A stretch of DNA of 64,000 nt from Pusillimonas sp. MFBS29 (GTDB taxonomy: Bacteria; Pseudomonadota; Gammaproteobacteria; Burkholderiales; Burkholderiaceae_B), in assembly GCF_020687695.1 (NCBI RefSeq), contig NZ_JAJEWL010000006.1:186001-250000 (forward strand), in the 5' to 3' direction. The notes below the pieces were generated by a model. The model worked only from the letters and a program-made list of their open reading frames with translations, had not been told where the DNA came from and searched no databases. Shown here in pieces: positions 21,246 through 32,462 of the stretch; the first letter of the stretch is position 1, and every line of letters begins with the position of its first letter. Made by a program: the position numbers and the translations under genes.

Positions 21246-21259
21246 GGAGCAAGCCTATT
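21246..21259 (+). promoter_or_regulatory. Ribosome binding site and possible ATT start for the PHP gene
   Basis: GGAG at 21246-21249 lies 7 bases before ATT at 21257-21259. The first canonical start codon in this frame is TTG at 21269, which would remove the conserved I-N-V-D strand preceding the metal-binding LHCHS motif. The frame is open back to a TGA at 21215, with no ATG or GTG before 21269. The AUU start is therefore a real possibility. Confidence 0.45.
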
Positions 21260-22087
21260 AACGTCGATTTGCACTGCCACTCAACGATTTCCGACGGGGT
21301 GCTGACTCCTTCGCAGGTAGCTGAGCGTGCCCACGCCAACGGTGTACAACTATGGGCGCTCACCGACCATGACGAAGTGTCGGGCCTGGCGCAGGCGCGT
21401 GCCATGGCCAACGACCTGGGCATGAAATTCATTCCAGGCGTAGAGATTTCGGTGACGTGGGCACAGAATACGGTGCATATTGTCGGCTTGGGTATAGATG
21501 AAAACTGCCCGCGGCTGAATGAAGGGCTGACCGGCATACGCGCAGGGCGTACCATACGTGCCCGTGAAATGGCCGATAAGCTCGCGCAGATGGGCGTTCC
21601 CGATGCCTACGAAGGCGCATTGCCTTACGCCGCTAACCCCGCGCTGATCAGCCGGACGCATTTTGCCCGCTATCTGATCGCGCGAGGCTATTGCGACAGC
21701 ATGCAAAAGGTTTTTGACACCTATCTGGGCGATGGCATGGCGGCAAGCGTTCCCGTGCATTGGTCCACGCTCGAGGAGGCCGTTGGCTGGATACTCGAAG
21801 CAGGCGGCCAAGCAGTCGTCGCCCATCCGGGGCGCTATAACTATACCCCGGTGCAGTTTGATGCCTTTTTCAGCCAGTTCAAGGATCTGGGCGGCACCGG
21901 TATCGAGGTAGTCACCGGTAGTCACCATCCCGACGAATACGTTGAATATGCCCGGGTAGCACGTCAATACGGTTTTCTCGCGTCCAGCGGCTCCGACTTC
22001 CATAGCCCCAAAGAGGGTAAGCTTGACCTGGGCAGCGTTCCTGCGCTGCCGTCCGGCCTGACCCCCATCTGGCACGATTGGATTTAA
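21257..22087 (+). CDS. PHP-domain phosphoesterase (RNase AM / TrpH family)
   Basis: About 276 residues, with the PHP metal-site motifs VDLHCHSTISDG (H6, H8 counted from ATT), LTDHDEVSG, PGVEISV, and the distal HPGRYN and SSGSDFHSP. By family this resembles YciV/TrpH, which removes nucleotides from 5' ends of RNA or hydrolyses 3',5'-nucleoside bisphosphates. It is cytoplasmic and of normal length. No usable ATG exists; the start is either ATT 21257, well placed behind GGAG, or TTG 21269. I favour ATT because TTG would cut into the first conserved strand. Confidence 0.85.
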   Translation: MNVDLHCHSTISDGVLTPSQVAERAHANGVQLWALTDHDEVSGLAQARAMANDLGMKFIPGVEISVTWAQNTVHIVGLGIDENCPRLNEGLTGIRAGRTIRAREMADKLAQMGVPDAYEGALPYAANPALISRTHFARYLIARGYCDSMQKVFDTYLGDGMAASVPVHWSTLEEAVGWILEAGGQAVVAHPGRYNYTPVQFDAFFSQFKDLGGTGIEVVTGSHHPDEYVEYARVARQYGFLASSGSDFHSPKEGKLDLGSVPALPSGLTPIWHDWI

Positions 22088-22150
22088 TTCCCCTGGTCAG
22101 ACCCGCAAAAAGGCGTGGTTTCCAGGGGGTGTTTGATATGGTCGATTCCC

Positions 22151-22711
22151 ATGAATAAAGCATTTGTCAAAGAGTCTGATCACGACGATGACGACGACCT
22201 GGAACCTGCAGCAACGGCATTGCCGGCGGGCACCAAGAATTACATAACCACCGAAGGGTATAAACGTCTGCGTGCCGAACTGGTGCATCTGATGAACGAA
22301 GAAAGACCTGAAGTGGTTCAGGTCGTGTCCTGGGCTGCCTCTAACGGCGACAGGTCCGAAAACGGTGACTATCTGTACGGCAAGAAGCGGCTGCGTGAAA
22401 TTGACAGGCGCATGCGCTTCCTGACCAAACGCCTGGAAATGGCCGAAGTGGTCGACCCGGCCACACAGCCCAACAGAGACCAGGTCTTCTTTGGGGCCAC
22501 GGTTGAATATTCGGACAAGGCAGGCGAAACCTTCAAGGTAACCATCGTTGGCGTCGACGAGGCCGACCCCCTGCAGGGCAAGATCAGCTGGATTTCACCG
22601 GTTGCGCGTGCTTTGCTCAAGGCCCGCGAGGGAGATACGATCACGCTGCGCACGCCTGCAGGACTGGACGAGCTGGATATTCTGGAGATCACTTACCCTG
22701 ATCCTCAGTAG
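22151..22711 (+). CDS. greB: Transcription elongation factor GreB
   Basis: A 186-residue Gre factor. After an acidic N-terminal tract it has the two-helix coiled coil (about 35-100) with its acidic tip (NGDRSENGDYLYGKKRLREID), then the FKBP-like C-terminal domain (ISWISPVARALLKAREGD). GreB enters the RNA polymerase secondary channel and stimulates cleavage of backtracked RNA. Start at ATG 22151 gives the usual MNKAFVKE; an upstream in-frame GTG (22115) is less likely. Confidence 0.95.
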   Translation: MNKAFVKESDHDDDDDLEPAATALPAGTKNYITTEGYKRLRAELVHLMNEERPEVVQVVSWAASNGDRSENGDYLYGKKRLREIDRRMRFLTKRLEMAEVVDPATQPNRDQVFFGATVEYSDKAGETFKVTIVGVDEADPLQGKISWISPVARALLKAREGDTITLRTPAGLDELDILEITYPDPQ

Positions 22712-22786
22712 CGTGGACGGACCTGCATCTACCTTTGCCGCAAACGGGTAAAATGGCATATTTCCCATCTTTCCTTGCGTTGCATC

Positions 22787-25700
22787 GTGACTCCTATCCA
22801 GTACTTTCTTGGCTCGCCGGTTTTGTCTTCTTTTCGCCGCGAGCGTCTGCTGCAGCGTTTTGCCGATCTGGGGCTGCCGGTTTCCGACATTCACGGCCAG
22901 TTCGAGCACTACGTCTGGACTGAAAATGCCCTAGAACAGCAAGCCCTCGACAAGCTGACTCAACTGCTGGACTACGGCGTTGCGCAAGCTGCCGGTGAAG
23001 GCAACAAGAACGCGTTGGTCCTGCGTGTGATTCCCCGGCTCGGCACAGTGTCGCCCTGGGCCAGCAAGGCGACCGACATTGCGCATAATTGCGGTCTGGC
23101 CGACGTGCGACGTATCGAACGCGGCATACGCTATACCATCACCCCGTCACGCGGACTGCTGGGCGTCAAAAAGCTTGATGAGGCGCAGCTTGCCAGCATC
23201 GCCGACTGCCTGCACGATCGCATGACTGAAACTGTGGTGGATGAAGCCTTTGATGGCACCGCATTGTTCACCTCGTTGCCCGGCAAGCCCATACAGACCA
23301 TAGACGTCCTTGGTCAGGGGATGACGGCGCTTACACAAGCCAACAATACACTGGGCCTGGCGCTGTCCGACGACGAAATTGAATACCTGGATACCGCATT
23401 CAGACAGCTGGGCCGCAACCCGACCGATGTCGAGTTGATGATGTTTGCGCAGGCCAACAGCGAACACTGCCGCCACAAGATTTTCAACGCCCAGTGGGTC
23501 ATAGACGGTCAGGAGCAAGCCAATACGCTGTTTGGCATGATACGGGCTACGCATGCTGCACAGCCCGAGGGCACCGTGGTTGCCTACTCTGACAATGCCG
23601 CCGTGATGGAAGGCGGCCCAACGACCCTGTTCCATGCGGGGCATGCGGGCGCCGAGCCCGTTTATGCATCCCACCAGGCTACCGTCCATACCTTGATGAA
23701 GGTGGAAACCCATAATCACCCTACGGCCATAGCGCCATTCCCCGGTGCCTCGACCGGTGCCGGCGGTGAAATACGTGATGAAGGTGCAACAGGCCGCGGC
23801 TCCAAGCCCAAGGCCGGCCTGACCGGTTTTACGGTCTCCAATCTGCAGTTCAAGGATGCCATCGAGCCCTGGGAAACCGATGTGCATGGCGCGCCCGACC
23901 GCATTGCCAGTCCGCTGGACATCATGCTCGATGGCCCCATAGGCGGGGCGGCATTCAACAACGAATTCGGGCGTCCCAATTTGTTGGGCTACTTCCGTAC
24001 TTTCGAACAAACGGCGGATGATACCCGCTGGGGCTACCACAAGCCCATCATGATAGCGGGCGGCCTGGGTGCGATTGATTCGCGCCTTACTGCCAAAGAT
24101 CCCATCCCGCCGGGTGCGCTGCTTATACAGCTGGGCGGGCCGGGCATGCGCATAGGCATGGGGGGCGGGGCGGCTTCAAGCATGAGCGTGGGCACCAACA
24201 GCGCCGAACTCGATTTTGATTCCGTTCAGCGCGGCAATCCCGAAATCGAAAGGCGTGCACAGGAAGTCATTGATCGGTGCTGGCAGCAGGGTGAGCGTAA
24301 TCCCATTATCGCCATCCACGACGTGGGTGCCGGTGGCCTGTCCAACGCCTTTCCCGAACTCGTCAACGATGCGGGGCGGGGCGCGCTGTTCGAACTGGAA
24401 CAGGTACACCTGGAAGAGTCGGGTTTGTCGGCCGCCGAGATCTGGAGCAATGAATCGCAGGAACGCTATGTTATGGCGATCCTGCCGGAAGACCTGCAGC
24501 GTTTTGACCTCATCGCAAGGCGGGAGCGCTGCCCTTACGCGGTAGTAGGCGTCGCTACTGAAGAACGCCAGCTGCGTGTCACTTTCGGTGAGGGTTTGCC
24601 AGGCTACGACGGCAACGTGGCGGTTGCTGCGCCGGCCAAGCCGGATGCCGCCACTGAGTTGCGTCCGGTCGATGTGCCCATCGATGTCATTCTGGGCAAA
24701 CCGCCCCGCATGACACGGGACGTCCAGCGCGTTGCGACTGAACATAAGGCTCTCGATATTACCGGCATTGCACTGGACGACGCGATTGCGCGTGTACTGC
24801 GCCATCCCACCGTCGCCAGCAAGAACTTCCTGATCACCATAGGTGACCGTTCGGTAGGCGGATTGTCCAGCCGGGACCAAATGGTTGGCCCTTGGCAGAT
24901 TCCGGTGGCCGATTGCGCCGTTACGCTGGCCGATTATGAAAGTGTGCGGGGCGAGGCCATGGCCATGGGTGAACGCACGCCTGTCGCCGTGATTGATGCG
25001 CCGGCCTCCGGACGCATGGCTGTAGCCGAGGCGTTGACCAATCTGGTAGCCGCCGATGTTGAATCCCTTAAAGATATCAAGCTGTCGGCCAACTGGATGG
25101 CCGCCTGCGGTGTGCCTGGGCAGGATGCAGCCCTGTACGACACGGTAGCCGCAACCAGCCAGTGGTGTCAGCAACTTGGCCTGTCTATACCGGTGGGCAA
25201 GGATTCACTATCCATGCGCACCGCCTGGGACCACAACGGCGAAGCGCGCGAGGTGATCGCGCCGGTTTCGCTGGTCATCACGGCCTTTGCTCCTGTGACC
25301 GACGTGCGTGCAACGCTTACGCCGCAGTTGCGCACCGACGTTGGCAATACGGCTTTGATACTTATCGATCTGGGTAAGGGGCGTCAGCGTCTGGGCGGTT
25401 CAGTGCTGGCGCATGCCTATAACCAGATGGGGCAGGAAGCTCCCGATCTGGATGACGCGCCGGCTCTGGTTGCCTTCTTCAACACAATACGCAATCTGGC
25501 AGCCCAGGGCTCCATCCTGGCCTACCACGACCGTTCCGATGGTGGCTTGCTGGCAACCGTGTGTGAAATGGCGTTCGCCGGCCACGTGGGGGTGTCCGTC
25601 AATCTGGACATGCTCACCATTGATCCCTTGGCTGCTGACTGGGGTGACTATAAAATACGCCCCGAGCAAGTCTCCGTGCAGCGTGATGAACTCACGCTCA

Positions 25701-26860
25701 AAGCCTTGTTCAACGAAGAAATCGGGGCTGTCATTCAGGTGGCCGCCGAGCAGCGCGACAGCGTCATGCAGCAACTGCGTCAGGCGGGCCTGTCGGCACA
25801 TTCCCATGTGATCGGCAGTACGAATACCGTGGATGAAATCCAGTTTTATCGCGACGGCCAATGTATTTATCAGCAGCCGCGTGCCGACCTGGGCCAGCAG
25901 TGGGCCGAAGTCACGCGCCGCATTATGGCGCTGCGCGACAACCCGGCCTGCGCGCAAGCCGAATTCGATATCTGGCAGGATAAAAACGATCCGGGTCTTG
26001 CCGTGCGCGTCGATTTTGACCCGCAGGAAGACATTGCAGCGCCTTATATTGTTACGGGCAAGCGGCCTAAAGTCGCTATCTTGCGCGAGCAGGGCTGCAA
26101 CAGCCAGGTCGAAATGGCCTGGGCGTTTGACAAGGCCGGCTTCGAGGCGCTCGACATCCACATGACGGATCTGCTTTCCGGACGTGCCAGACTGGACGAC
26201 GTGCAAGGCATGGTGGCCGTAGGTGGCTTCAGCTATGGCGACGTTCTTGGCGCAGGCGAGGGCTGGGCACGTACGATACGTTTCAATGACCAGTTATCGG
26301 ACCAGTTTGCCGCTTACTTTGCGCGTCCGGATACCTTTGCGCTGGGCGTATGCAATGGTTGCCAGATGATGGCAGCCCTGGCAGGCATGATTCCGGGCGC
26401 AGAGGCCTGGCCGCGCTTCACTCGCAACCAGTCTGAAAAGTACGAAGCCAGGTTGACTCTGGTCGAGGTCGCTGATTCGCCTTCGTTATTCCTGCAAGGG
26501 ATGCAGGGAGCGCGCGTGCCTATCGCTGTGGCACACGGCGAAGGCTACGCCGATTTCTCCTTCCAGGGCAACCAGCCTGCGGTGCATGCCGCCTTGAGTT
26601 ACGTCGATCACTACGGCCGGCAGACTGAACAGTATCCCTATAATCCCAATGGCAGCCCCCAGGGCCTTGCCGGCGTTACTACGGCCGACGGCCGTTTCAC
26701 CATCATGATGCCGCACCCGGAACGGGTTACACGCAATGTGATGATGTCGTGGGCCCCGGAGCGTTGGGGCAATCAGGATAGCGGCGGCCACGATACGGTG
26801 CACGGCGGCTATAGCCCCTGGCTGCGCATGTTCCGCAATGCACGGGTGTGGCTGGGATAA
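22787..26860 (+). CDS. purL: Phosphoribosylformylglycinamidine synthase, single-chain type
   Basis: A 1357-residue large-type PurL that makes FGAM from FGAR, glutamine and ATP in purine synthesis. An N-terminal PurS-like region is followed by two AIRS-type synthetase halves (for example [61 protein letters not shown]). A C-terminal glutaminase domain from about residue 1090 carries [12 protein letters not shown], the nucleophile cysteine in GVCNGCQMM and the HPE of MMPHPERV. The GTG at 22787 gives the usual [10 protein letters not shown] start; a TTG at 22775 is also in frame. No clear ribosome site is visible. Confidence 0.97.
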   Translation: MTPIQYFLGSPVLSSFRRERLLQRFADLGLPVSDIHGQFEHYVWTENALEQQALDKLTQLLDYGVAQAAGEGNKNALVLRVIPRLGTVSPWASKATDIAHNCGLADVRRIERGIRYTITPSRGLLGVKKLDEAQLASIADCLHDRMTETVVDEAFDGTALFTSLPGKPIQTIDVLGQGMTALTQANNTLGLALSDDEIEYLDTAFRQLGRNPTDVELMMFAQANSEHCRHKIFNAQWVIDGQEQANTLFGMIRATHAAQPEGTVVAYSDNAAVMEGGPTTLFHAGHAGAEPVYASHQATVHTLMKVETHNHPTAIAPFPGASTGAGGEIRDEGATGRGSKPKAGLTGFTVSNLQFKDAIEPWETDVHGAPDRIASPLDIMLDGPIGGAAFNNEFGRPNLLGYFRTFEQTADDTRWGYHKPIMIAGGLGAIDSRLTAKDPIPPGALLIQLGGPGMRIGMGGGAASSMSVGTNSAELDFDSVQRGNPEIERRAQEVIDRCWQQGERNPIIAIHDVGAGGLSNAFPELVNDAGRGALFELEQVHLEESGLSAAEIWSNESQERYVMAILPEDLQRFDLIARRERCPYAVVGVATEERQLRVTFGEGLPGYDGNVAVAAPAKPDAATELRPVDVPIDVILGKPPRMTRDVQRVATEHKALDITGIALDDAIARVLRHPTVASKNFLITIGDRSVGGLSSRDQMVGPWQIPVADCAVTLADYESVRGEAMAMGERTPVAVIDAPASGRMAVAEALTNLVAADVESLKDIKLSANWMAACGVPGQDAALYDTVAATSQWCQQLGLSIPVGKDSLSMRTAWDHNGEAREVIAPVSLVITAFAPVTDVRATLTPQLRTDVGNTALILIDLGKGRQRLGGSVLAHAYNQMGQEAPDLDDAPALVAFFNTIRNLAAQGSILAYHDRSDGGLLATVCEMAFAGHVGVSVNLDMLTIDPLAADWGDYKIRPEQVSVQRDELTLKALFNEEIGAVIQVAAEQRDSVMQQLRQAGLSAHSHVIGSTNTVDEIQFYRDGQCIYQQPRADLGQQWAEVTRRIMALRDNPACAQAEFDIWQDKNDPGLAVRVDFDPQEDIAAPYIVTGKRPKVAILREQGCNSQVEMAWAFDKAGFEALDIHMTDLLSGRARLDDVQGMVAVGGFSYGDVLGAGEGWARTIRFNDQLSDQFAAYFARPDTFALGVCNGCQMMAALAGMIPGAEAWPRFTRNQSEKYEARLTLVEVADSPSLFLQGMQGARVPIAVAHGEGYADFSFQGNQPAVHAALSYVDHYGRQTEQYPYNPNGSPQGLAGVTTADGRFTIMMPHPERVTRNVMMSWAPERWGNQDSGGHDTVHGGYSPWLRMFRNARVWLG

Positions 26861-26872
26861 GCCTGCTGTTAC

Positions 26873-26912
26873 CGGGCGGGGGCGGCGGCAGTCGCTGCCG
26901 CCCCGCCATTCT
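26873..26912 (+). terminator. GC-rich hairpin after purL
   Basis: A long GC-rich inverted repeat (left arm 26873-26890, loop TCG, right arm 26894-26906, with a small bulge) starts 13 bases after the purL stop. It is followed by ATTCTT rather than a clean T run. Probable intrinsic terminator separating purL from guaB. Confidence 0.5.
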
Positions 26913-26946
26913 TGCAGGGTATAGGTACAGACCCTAGGTTTAGGCG

Positions 26947-26952
26947 TATAAT
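26947..26952 (+). promoter_or_regulatory. Likely guaB promoter -10
   Basis: A perfect TATAAT lies 25 bases ahead of the guaB ATG and downstream of the purL hairpin. The -35 side is weak (TACAGA about 15 bases upstream). A GGAG lies 8 bases before the ATG. Confidence 0.45.
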
Positions 26953-26973
26953 CTTGCTTTGCACGGAGCCTAG

Positions 26974-28437
<1,464 letters not shown>

Positions 28438-28481
28438 AAGGCCAATACGCAGTCTGGAAACTGCGGGTTCTGCATCGGGGG

Positions 28482-28509
28482 CGGGGCGCGAGCTTATGCT
28501 TGCGCCCCG
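28482..28509. terminator. Hairpin at the guaB / MFS convergent junction
   Basis: CGGGGCGCGAGC (28482-28493) pairs with GCTTGCGCCCCG (28498-28509) over 12 bp with one G-U and a 4-base loop. The stop codon of the MFS gene lies in the loop. No T run follows on either side, so termination is only inferred from its convergent position. Confidence 0.4.
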
Positions 28510-29651
28510 TCTGGTATAAGCAGCCAGGTACTGCTGATTATCAGTCCTATGGTTGCCAGAACCAATGCAAAATCCAGGTCGGTATTGAACCAGGCGTGGC
28601 CAAGGCTGAAGAATACGGGGCCGATCAGCTGGCCTGCGGCGAACGCAGCAGTGAGTGCTGCAATAAGCTTCCTGGGGTGGCTGCCACCGCAAGCTTGTGC
28701 TTCCTGCATGCCAAGCATGGTAACGACCATGAAAGTTCCGCCTACGCAGAGCGCAGCAATAATAATGGCGGTCATGCCAGGCCACACTACCGGCAGCAAT
28801 ACACCTACTGCCATCACGAGCTGACAGACGGCCCAGAGCGTGCGGCGTCGCCAGTTCGCCAGCAGGGTGCTGGCCAGTGCCGTGGATACTGCAGCAGCCA
28901 GGCCCAGCGCGGGCCAGGCCAGTCCAAAAACGGCGGGATCGTCGATAAGCATGCGTGCCTGGGCAGGCAAGAAAGTGGCCGGCAATATATACCCAAAACC
29001 GAACAAACCGTAGCACAGCACCAGTTTCCAGTAGGTCGAACCAGACGCGCTGCCATGACTGCCTGCCGCTGCAGGGCCAGGCTGGGTTGTTGGTGTTTGC
29101 CATAAAGGGCGCGCAGCCAGCATGCCCATCAAACCCAAAACCGCCAGCAGCAGCCAGGCCTGTGACGATGGTATGGAAGCCAGACCCAGCCCCATGCACA
29201 ACAGACCTGCCACGGCGATACCGCTGCCGACCCCGGCAAATACCAGACCGGCCCGTTTTGACTGGCCTAAAGCCGCCAGGCGGGACAGGCATAGCGCCGC
29301 GGTTCCGACCAGCACGCAAGCGCTGGCCACCCCGGCAACAAACCGCCATGCCAGCCATCCCGGCCATGAGTCGGTCAGCCCCATCAGTGCAGTGGTGATG
29401 ACAACGAGCAGCAGCCCACCCCGCAACATGCTTGAAGGCGAGTAGCTGAGCATGCCTGCAGCCAGCGCGCCAACCAGATAGCCGAGATAATTGGCGCTGG
29501 CCAGCCAACCACCTTGGGCCAGTTCCAGACCGGCATCGTCTTGCATCATGGGCAGTAAAGGCGTAAAGGCAAAGCGGCCTATGCCCATTGCAACGGCCAA
29601 GGCAATGAAACCGGTGAATGCCAGTAAGACGGCGGAATGCTTGTGCTGCAT
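28494..29651 (-). CDS. YbfB/YjiJ-family MFS transporter
   Basis: A 385-residue MFS protein with about 12 membrane helices. The N-terminal segment (GFIALAVAMGIGRFAFTPLLP, GGWLASANYLGYLVGAL) is characteristic of the YbfB/YjiJ family, whose substrates are mostly unknown. It is on the minus strand between guaB and guaA, convergent with guaB and divergent from guaA (107 bases between starts). Other long frames on both strands here are shadows of it. Confidence 0.82.
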   Translation of the reverse strand: MQHKHSAVLLAFTGFIALAVAMGIGRFAFTPLLPMMQDDAGLELAQGGWLASANYLGYLVGALAAGMLSYSPSSMLRGGLLLVVITTALMGLTDSWPGWLAWRFVAGVASACVLVGTAALCLSRLAALGQSKRAGLVFAGVGSGIAVAGLLCMGLGLASIPSSQAWLLLAVLGLMGMLAARPLWQTPTTQPGPAAAGSHGSASGSTYWKLVLCYGLFGFGYILPATFLPAQARMLIDDPAVFGLAWPALGLAAAVSTALASTLLANWRRRTLWAVCQLVMAVGVLLPVVWPGMTAIIIAALCVGGTFMVVTMLGMQEAQACGGSHPRKLIAALTAAFAAGQLIGPVFFSLGHAWFNTDLDFALVLATIGLIISSTWLLIPDGAQA

Positions 29652-29758
29652 TGATGCTCCCTGTTACGTGAAACTGTAGCCTTACTGGTGCCTTTAAGCC
29701 AGCGAAAACAGCGCCAATACGTTACATTAACGCCTTGAATTCTTTTTTTGTTTAAGCC

Positions 29759-31345
29759 ATGCACCAGCGTATCCTTATTCTCGACTACGGTTCACAAGTT
29801 ACCCAGCTCATAGCCAGGCGCGTCCGCGAAGCGGGCGTATATTGTGAAATTCATCCCGGTGATGTCGACGACGCCTTCATCCAGGCACAGCAAGGCTTGA
29901 AGGGCATTATTCTGTCGGGCAGCCATGCTTCCGCCTATGCCGAAGAGTCCATGAAGGTCCCGGCCCAGGTTTTCCAGGCCGGTGTGCCAGTGTTGGGCAT
30001 CTGCTACGGCATGCAGTCCATGGCCGCACAGCTTGGCGGCAAAGTAGAGTGGTCGGATCATCGCGAATTCGGCTACGCCGAGGTGCGTGCACACGGCCAT
30101 ACCCGCCTGCTTGATGGTCTGCAGGATTTCAGCACCGCCGAAGGCCATGGCATGCTCAAAGTCTGGATGAGTCATGGCGACAAGGTCACCGCCTTGCCTC
30201 CAGGGTTCAAACTAATGGCATCGACGCCATCGTGCCCGATAGCCGGCATGGCAGATGAAACCCGTGGTTTTTATGCCCTGCAGTTCCATCCCGAAGTTAC
30301 GCATACCCTTCAGGGCGAAGCCATGCTGGCCCGTTTCGTTACCGAAATCTGCGGATGCGATCGCGACTGGAACATGCCCGATTACATCGACGAAGCCGTC
30401 GCAAACATACGTGCCCAGGTTGGCAGCGACGAGGTCATCCTTGGCTTGTCCGGCGGTGTTGATTCCTCGGTGGCAGCCGCCCTGATCCACAAGGCTATCG
30501 GCGATCAGCTTACCTGCGTTTTCGTTGACCACGGCCTGTTGCGTCTGAACGAGGCCGAGCAGGTCATGGCCATGTTTGCGGGTCATTTCGGCATCAAGGT
30601 CATACACGTCGATGCCACCGACGATTTCATGGGGAAACTGGGCGGTGTGTCCGATCCCGAAGCCAAGCGCAAGATTATCGGCAAGGAATTCGTGGAAGTA
30701 TTCCAAACCGAATCAGGCAAGCTCAGCAACGCTCGCTGGCTGGCACAAGGCACTATTTATCCAGACGTCATCGAGTCTGCCGCATCCAAAACCGGCAAGG
30801 CAGTAGCTATCAAGTCGCATCATAATGTTGGTGGATTGCCCGAAGACATGAACCTGCAGCTGCTCGAGCCCTTGCGCGAACTGTTCAAGGACGAAGTGCG
30901 CAAACTGGGTGTTGCCCTGGGTCTGCCGCCTGCCATGGTTTACAGGCATCCTTTCCCCGGGCCTGGCCTGGGGGTTCGTATCCTGGGCGAAGTCAAGAAA
31001 GAATACGCAGATTTGCTGCGTCGCGCCGATGCCATTTTTATTGAAGAGCTGCGCAACACCATAGACCACACCAGCGGGAAAAGCTGGTACGACCTGACCT
31101 CGCAAGCCTTTGCCGTATTCCTGCCGGTCAAATCGGTAGGGGTGATGGGTGACGGTCGAACCTATGACTACGTTGTAGCGCTGCGCGCGGTTCAGACCAC
31201 CGACTTCATGACCGCAGACTGGGCCGAGCTGCCGTATTCCTTGCTGAAAAAAGTGTCATCGCGCATTATCAATGAAGTGCGCGGCATCAACAGGGTGACC
31301 TATGATGTGTCGAGCAAGCCGCCTGCGACTATTGAGTGGGAGTGA
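29759..31345 (+). CDS. guaA: GMP synthase (glutamine-hydrolysing)
   Basis: A 528-residue bifunctional enzyme that aminates XMP to GMP. The N-terminal class I glutaminase has its nucleophile C82 in GICYGMQSM and the HPE triad in QFHPEVTH. The ATP-pyrophosphatase domain has the P-loop-like GLSGGVDSS near residues 230-240. The C-terminal dimerisation domain ends in KPPATIEWE, the standard end. It is transcribed from its own promoter region because guaB is separated from it. Confidence 0.98.
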   Translation: MHQRILILDYGSQVTQLIARRVREAGVYCEIHPGDVDDAFIQAQQGLKGIILSGSHASAYAEESMKVPAQVFQAGVPVLGICYGMQSMAAQLGGKVEWSDHREFGYAEVRAHGHTRLLDGLQDFSTAEGHGMLKVWMSHGDKVTALPPGFKLMASTPSCPIAGMADETRGFYALQFHPEVTHTLQGEAMLARFVTEICGCDRDWNMPDYIDEAVANIRAQVGSDEVILGLSGGVDSSVAAALIHKAIGDQLTCVFVDHGLLRLNEAEQVMAMFAGHFGIKVIHVDATDDFMGKLGGVSDPEAKRKIIGKEFVEVFQTESGKLSNARWLAQGTIYPDVIESAASKTGKAVAIKSHHNVGGLPEDMNLQLLEPLRELFKDEVRKLGVALGLPPAMVYRHPFPGPGLGVRILGEVKKEYADLLRRADAIFIEELRNTIDHTSGKSWYDLTSQAFAVFLPVKSVGVMGDGRTYDYVVALRAVQTTDFMTADWAELPYSLLKKVSSRIINEVRGINRVTYDVSSKPPATIEWE

Positions 31346-31387
31346 GGCTGATTTTATAGTTTATTGATTTAACTTAATAAATATAAT

Positions 31388-31427
31388 GCCATTGATGGTG
31401 CATTTCACATCATTAATGGCCTTTTTT
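31388..31427 (+). terminator. Rho-independent terminator after guaA
   Basis: GCCATTGATG (31388-31397) pairs with CATTAATGGC (31411-31420) with one G-U, a 13-base loop, then C and six Ts. It lies 43 bases after the guaA stop. Confidence 0.75.
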
Positions 31428-31499
31428 ATGGTATCTGGAGACCATGCGCTGCAGATGCCGATACCATGATCGGATGGATGATGCCAGGCATGGTATCGG
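31428..31499. promoter_or_regulatory. ATGGTATC inverted-repeat cluster upstream of abiEi
   Basis: CCGATACCATG (31458-31468) and CATGGTATCGG (31489-31499) form a perfect 11-bp inverted repeat with a 20-base spacer. A third ATGGTATC occurs at 31428-31435. AbiEi-type antitoxins repress their own operons by binding inverted repeats upstream, so this is a candidate operator; it could also form an RNA hairpin. Confidence 0.4.
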
Positions 31500-31553
31500 G
31501 AGAGCTCTCGCACGTGGGTTGTTGCTGGGCATTGCTCAGTTTATCTTTCTGAT

Positions 31554-31580
31554 AAAAAGATCACTTTAAGTGATCTTTTT
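31554..31580. promoter_or_regulatory. 27-base perfect palindrome upstream of abiEi
   Basis: A perfect 13-bp inverted repeat around one central T; the core is GATCACTT-T-AAGTGATC, flanked by five As on the left and five Ts on the right. It could be a bidirectional terminator or an operator. The half-site AGTGATC recurs over the abiEi start codon at 31644-31650, which favours an operator. Confidence 0.45.
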
Positions 31581-31604
31581 ATGTATTTTACAAACTGGTT
31601 TTAC

Positions 31605-31648
31605 TTGGCAAGAGTTCATAAAAACTGTATTTTACTCACTATGAGTGA
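31605..31648 (+). promoter_or_regulatory. abiEi promoter with dyad over the start codon
   Basis: TTGGCA (31605-31610), a 17-base spacer and TATTTT (31628-31633) form a good sigma-70 promoter. The expected transcript start is about 31640, immediately before the ATG at 31641, so the mRNA may be leaderless. TCACT-ATG-AGTGA (31636-31648) is a short dyad centred on the start codon. No ribosome binding site precedes this ATG. Confidence 0.5.
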
Positions 31649-32462
31649 TCAAAATTCAGGAAAATTGAACTTGTTGCTAGCCGAGTTGGGTGACACCCGA
31701 CTGATATCGAGTCGCTGGCTGCGGTCCCACGGCTACTCCAACAGCCTCGTCGCACGCTATGTGAGCAGCGGTTGGCTGGTGTCGCCTGCTCGTGGGGTTT
31801 ACATGCGTAAAGGCGGTCACCTGCAGTGGGAGGGAGTGGTACGCAGCCTGCAGATCGGAGAGGGGGTTTCGCTACATGTCGGCGGCCGCTTCGCGTTGAG
31901 TCTGGCAGGGCACGAGCACTACTTGCGCCTTGGGGAAGCAGGAGCAATCACTCTGTATGGGCCCGCGCGGCCACCTGGTTGGCTCGGCAAACTTTCATTG
32001 GTGCAGTGTTTCGAGTTCCTGGGAAGAGGAGGATTCGATCTGCTTCCTTTGTCGTTCACAACAGAGACGCCGGAAGGGATGCTGTCCGAGCATGGGCTGG
32101 CTTGGCATCAGATCGCGCCAAGTACTGACGCCCTGGTCTGTTCCACACCTGAGAGGGCCATACTGGAGTTGTGCGATAGCGTTGTGGATGCAACGTTAGT
32201 CTACGAGGTAGATGCGCTGATGCAAGCCATGACCACGTTGCGTCCGCAGCGGGTCGGCCAGATGTTGCAGCACTGTCGCAGCATCAAGGCCAAACGCTTG
32301 TTCCTGGCGTTGGCCGAACGTCATCGTCATGCGTGGTTGCCTCATGTCCCATTGGATGGTGTTGATCTGGGTCGGGGCAAACGAGCACTGGTGCCTGGCG
32401 GACGCCTGCATCCCACTTACCAGATAACCTTGCCGGGAGATCTTGATGAGCACCTTGCTTGA
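31641..32462 (+). CDS. AbiEi-family antitoxin / transcriptional repressor
   Basis: A 273-residue protein with an N-terminal winged-helix domain (residues about 8-60: LISSRWLRSHGYSNSLVARY, SGWLVSPARGVYMRKGG), followed by the AbiEi C-terminal antitoxin domain (HVGGRFALSLAGHEHYLRL, TPERAILELCDSV). AbiEi proteins repress their own operon and block the partner nucleotidyltransferase toxin of type IV systems, some of which give abortive phage defence. The frame is open back to ATG 31581, but ATG 31641 fits the promoter and the domain start. Overlaps the toxin gene by 17 bases. Confidence 0.82.
   Translation: MSDQNSGKLNLLLAELGDTRLISSRWLRSHGYSNSLVARYVSSGWLVSPARGVYMRKGGHLQWEGVVRSLQIGEGVSLHVGGRFALSLAGHEHYLRLGEAGAITLYGPARPPGWLGKLSLVQCFEFLGRGGFDLLPLSFTTETPEGMLSEHGLAWHQIAPSTDALVCSTPERAILELCDSVVDATLVYEVDALMQAMTTLRPQRVGQMLQHCRSIKAKRLFLALAERHRHAWLPHVPLDGVDLGRGKRALVPGGRLHPTYQITLPGDLDEHLA

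Noticed and set aside
22712-22786. Purine riboswitch before purL
   Set aside because: The leader is too short and lacks the three-way-junction consensus.
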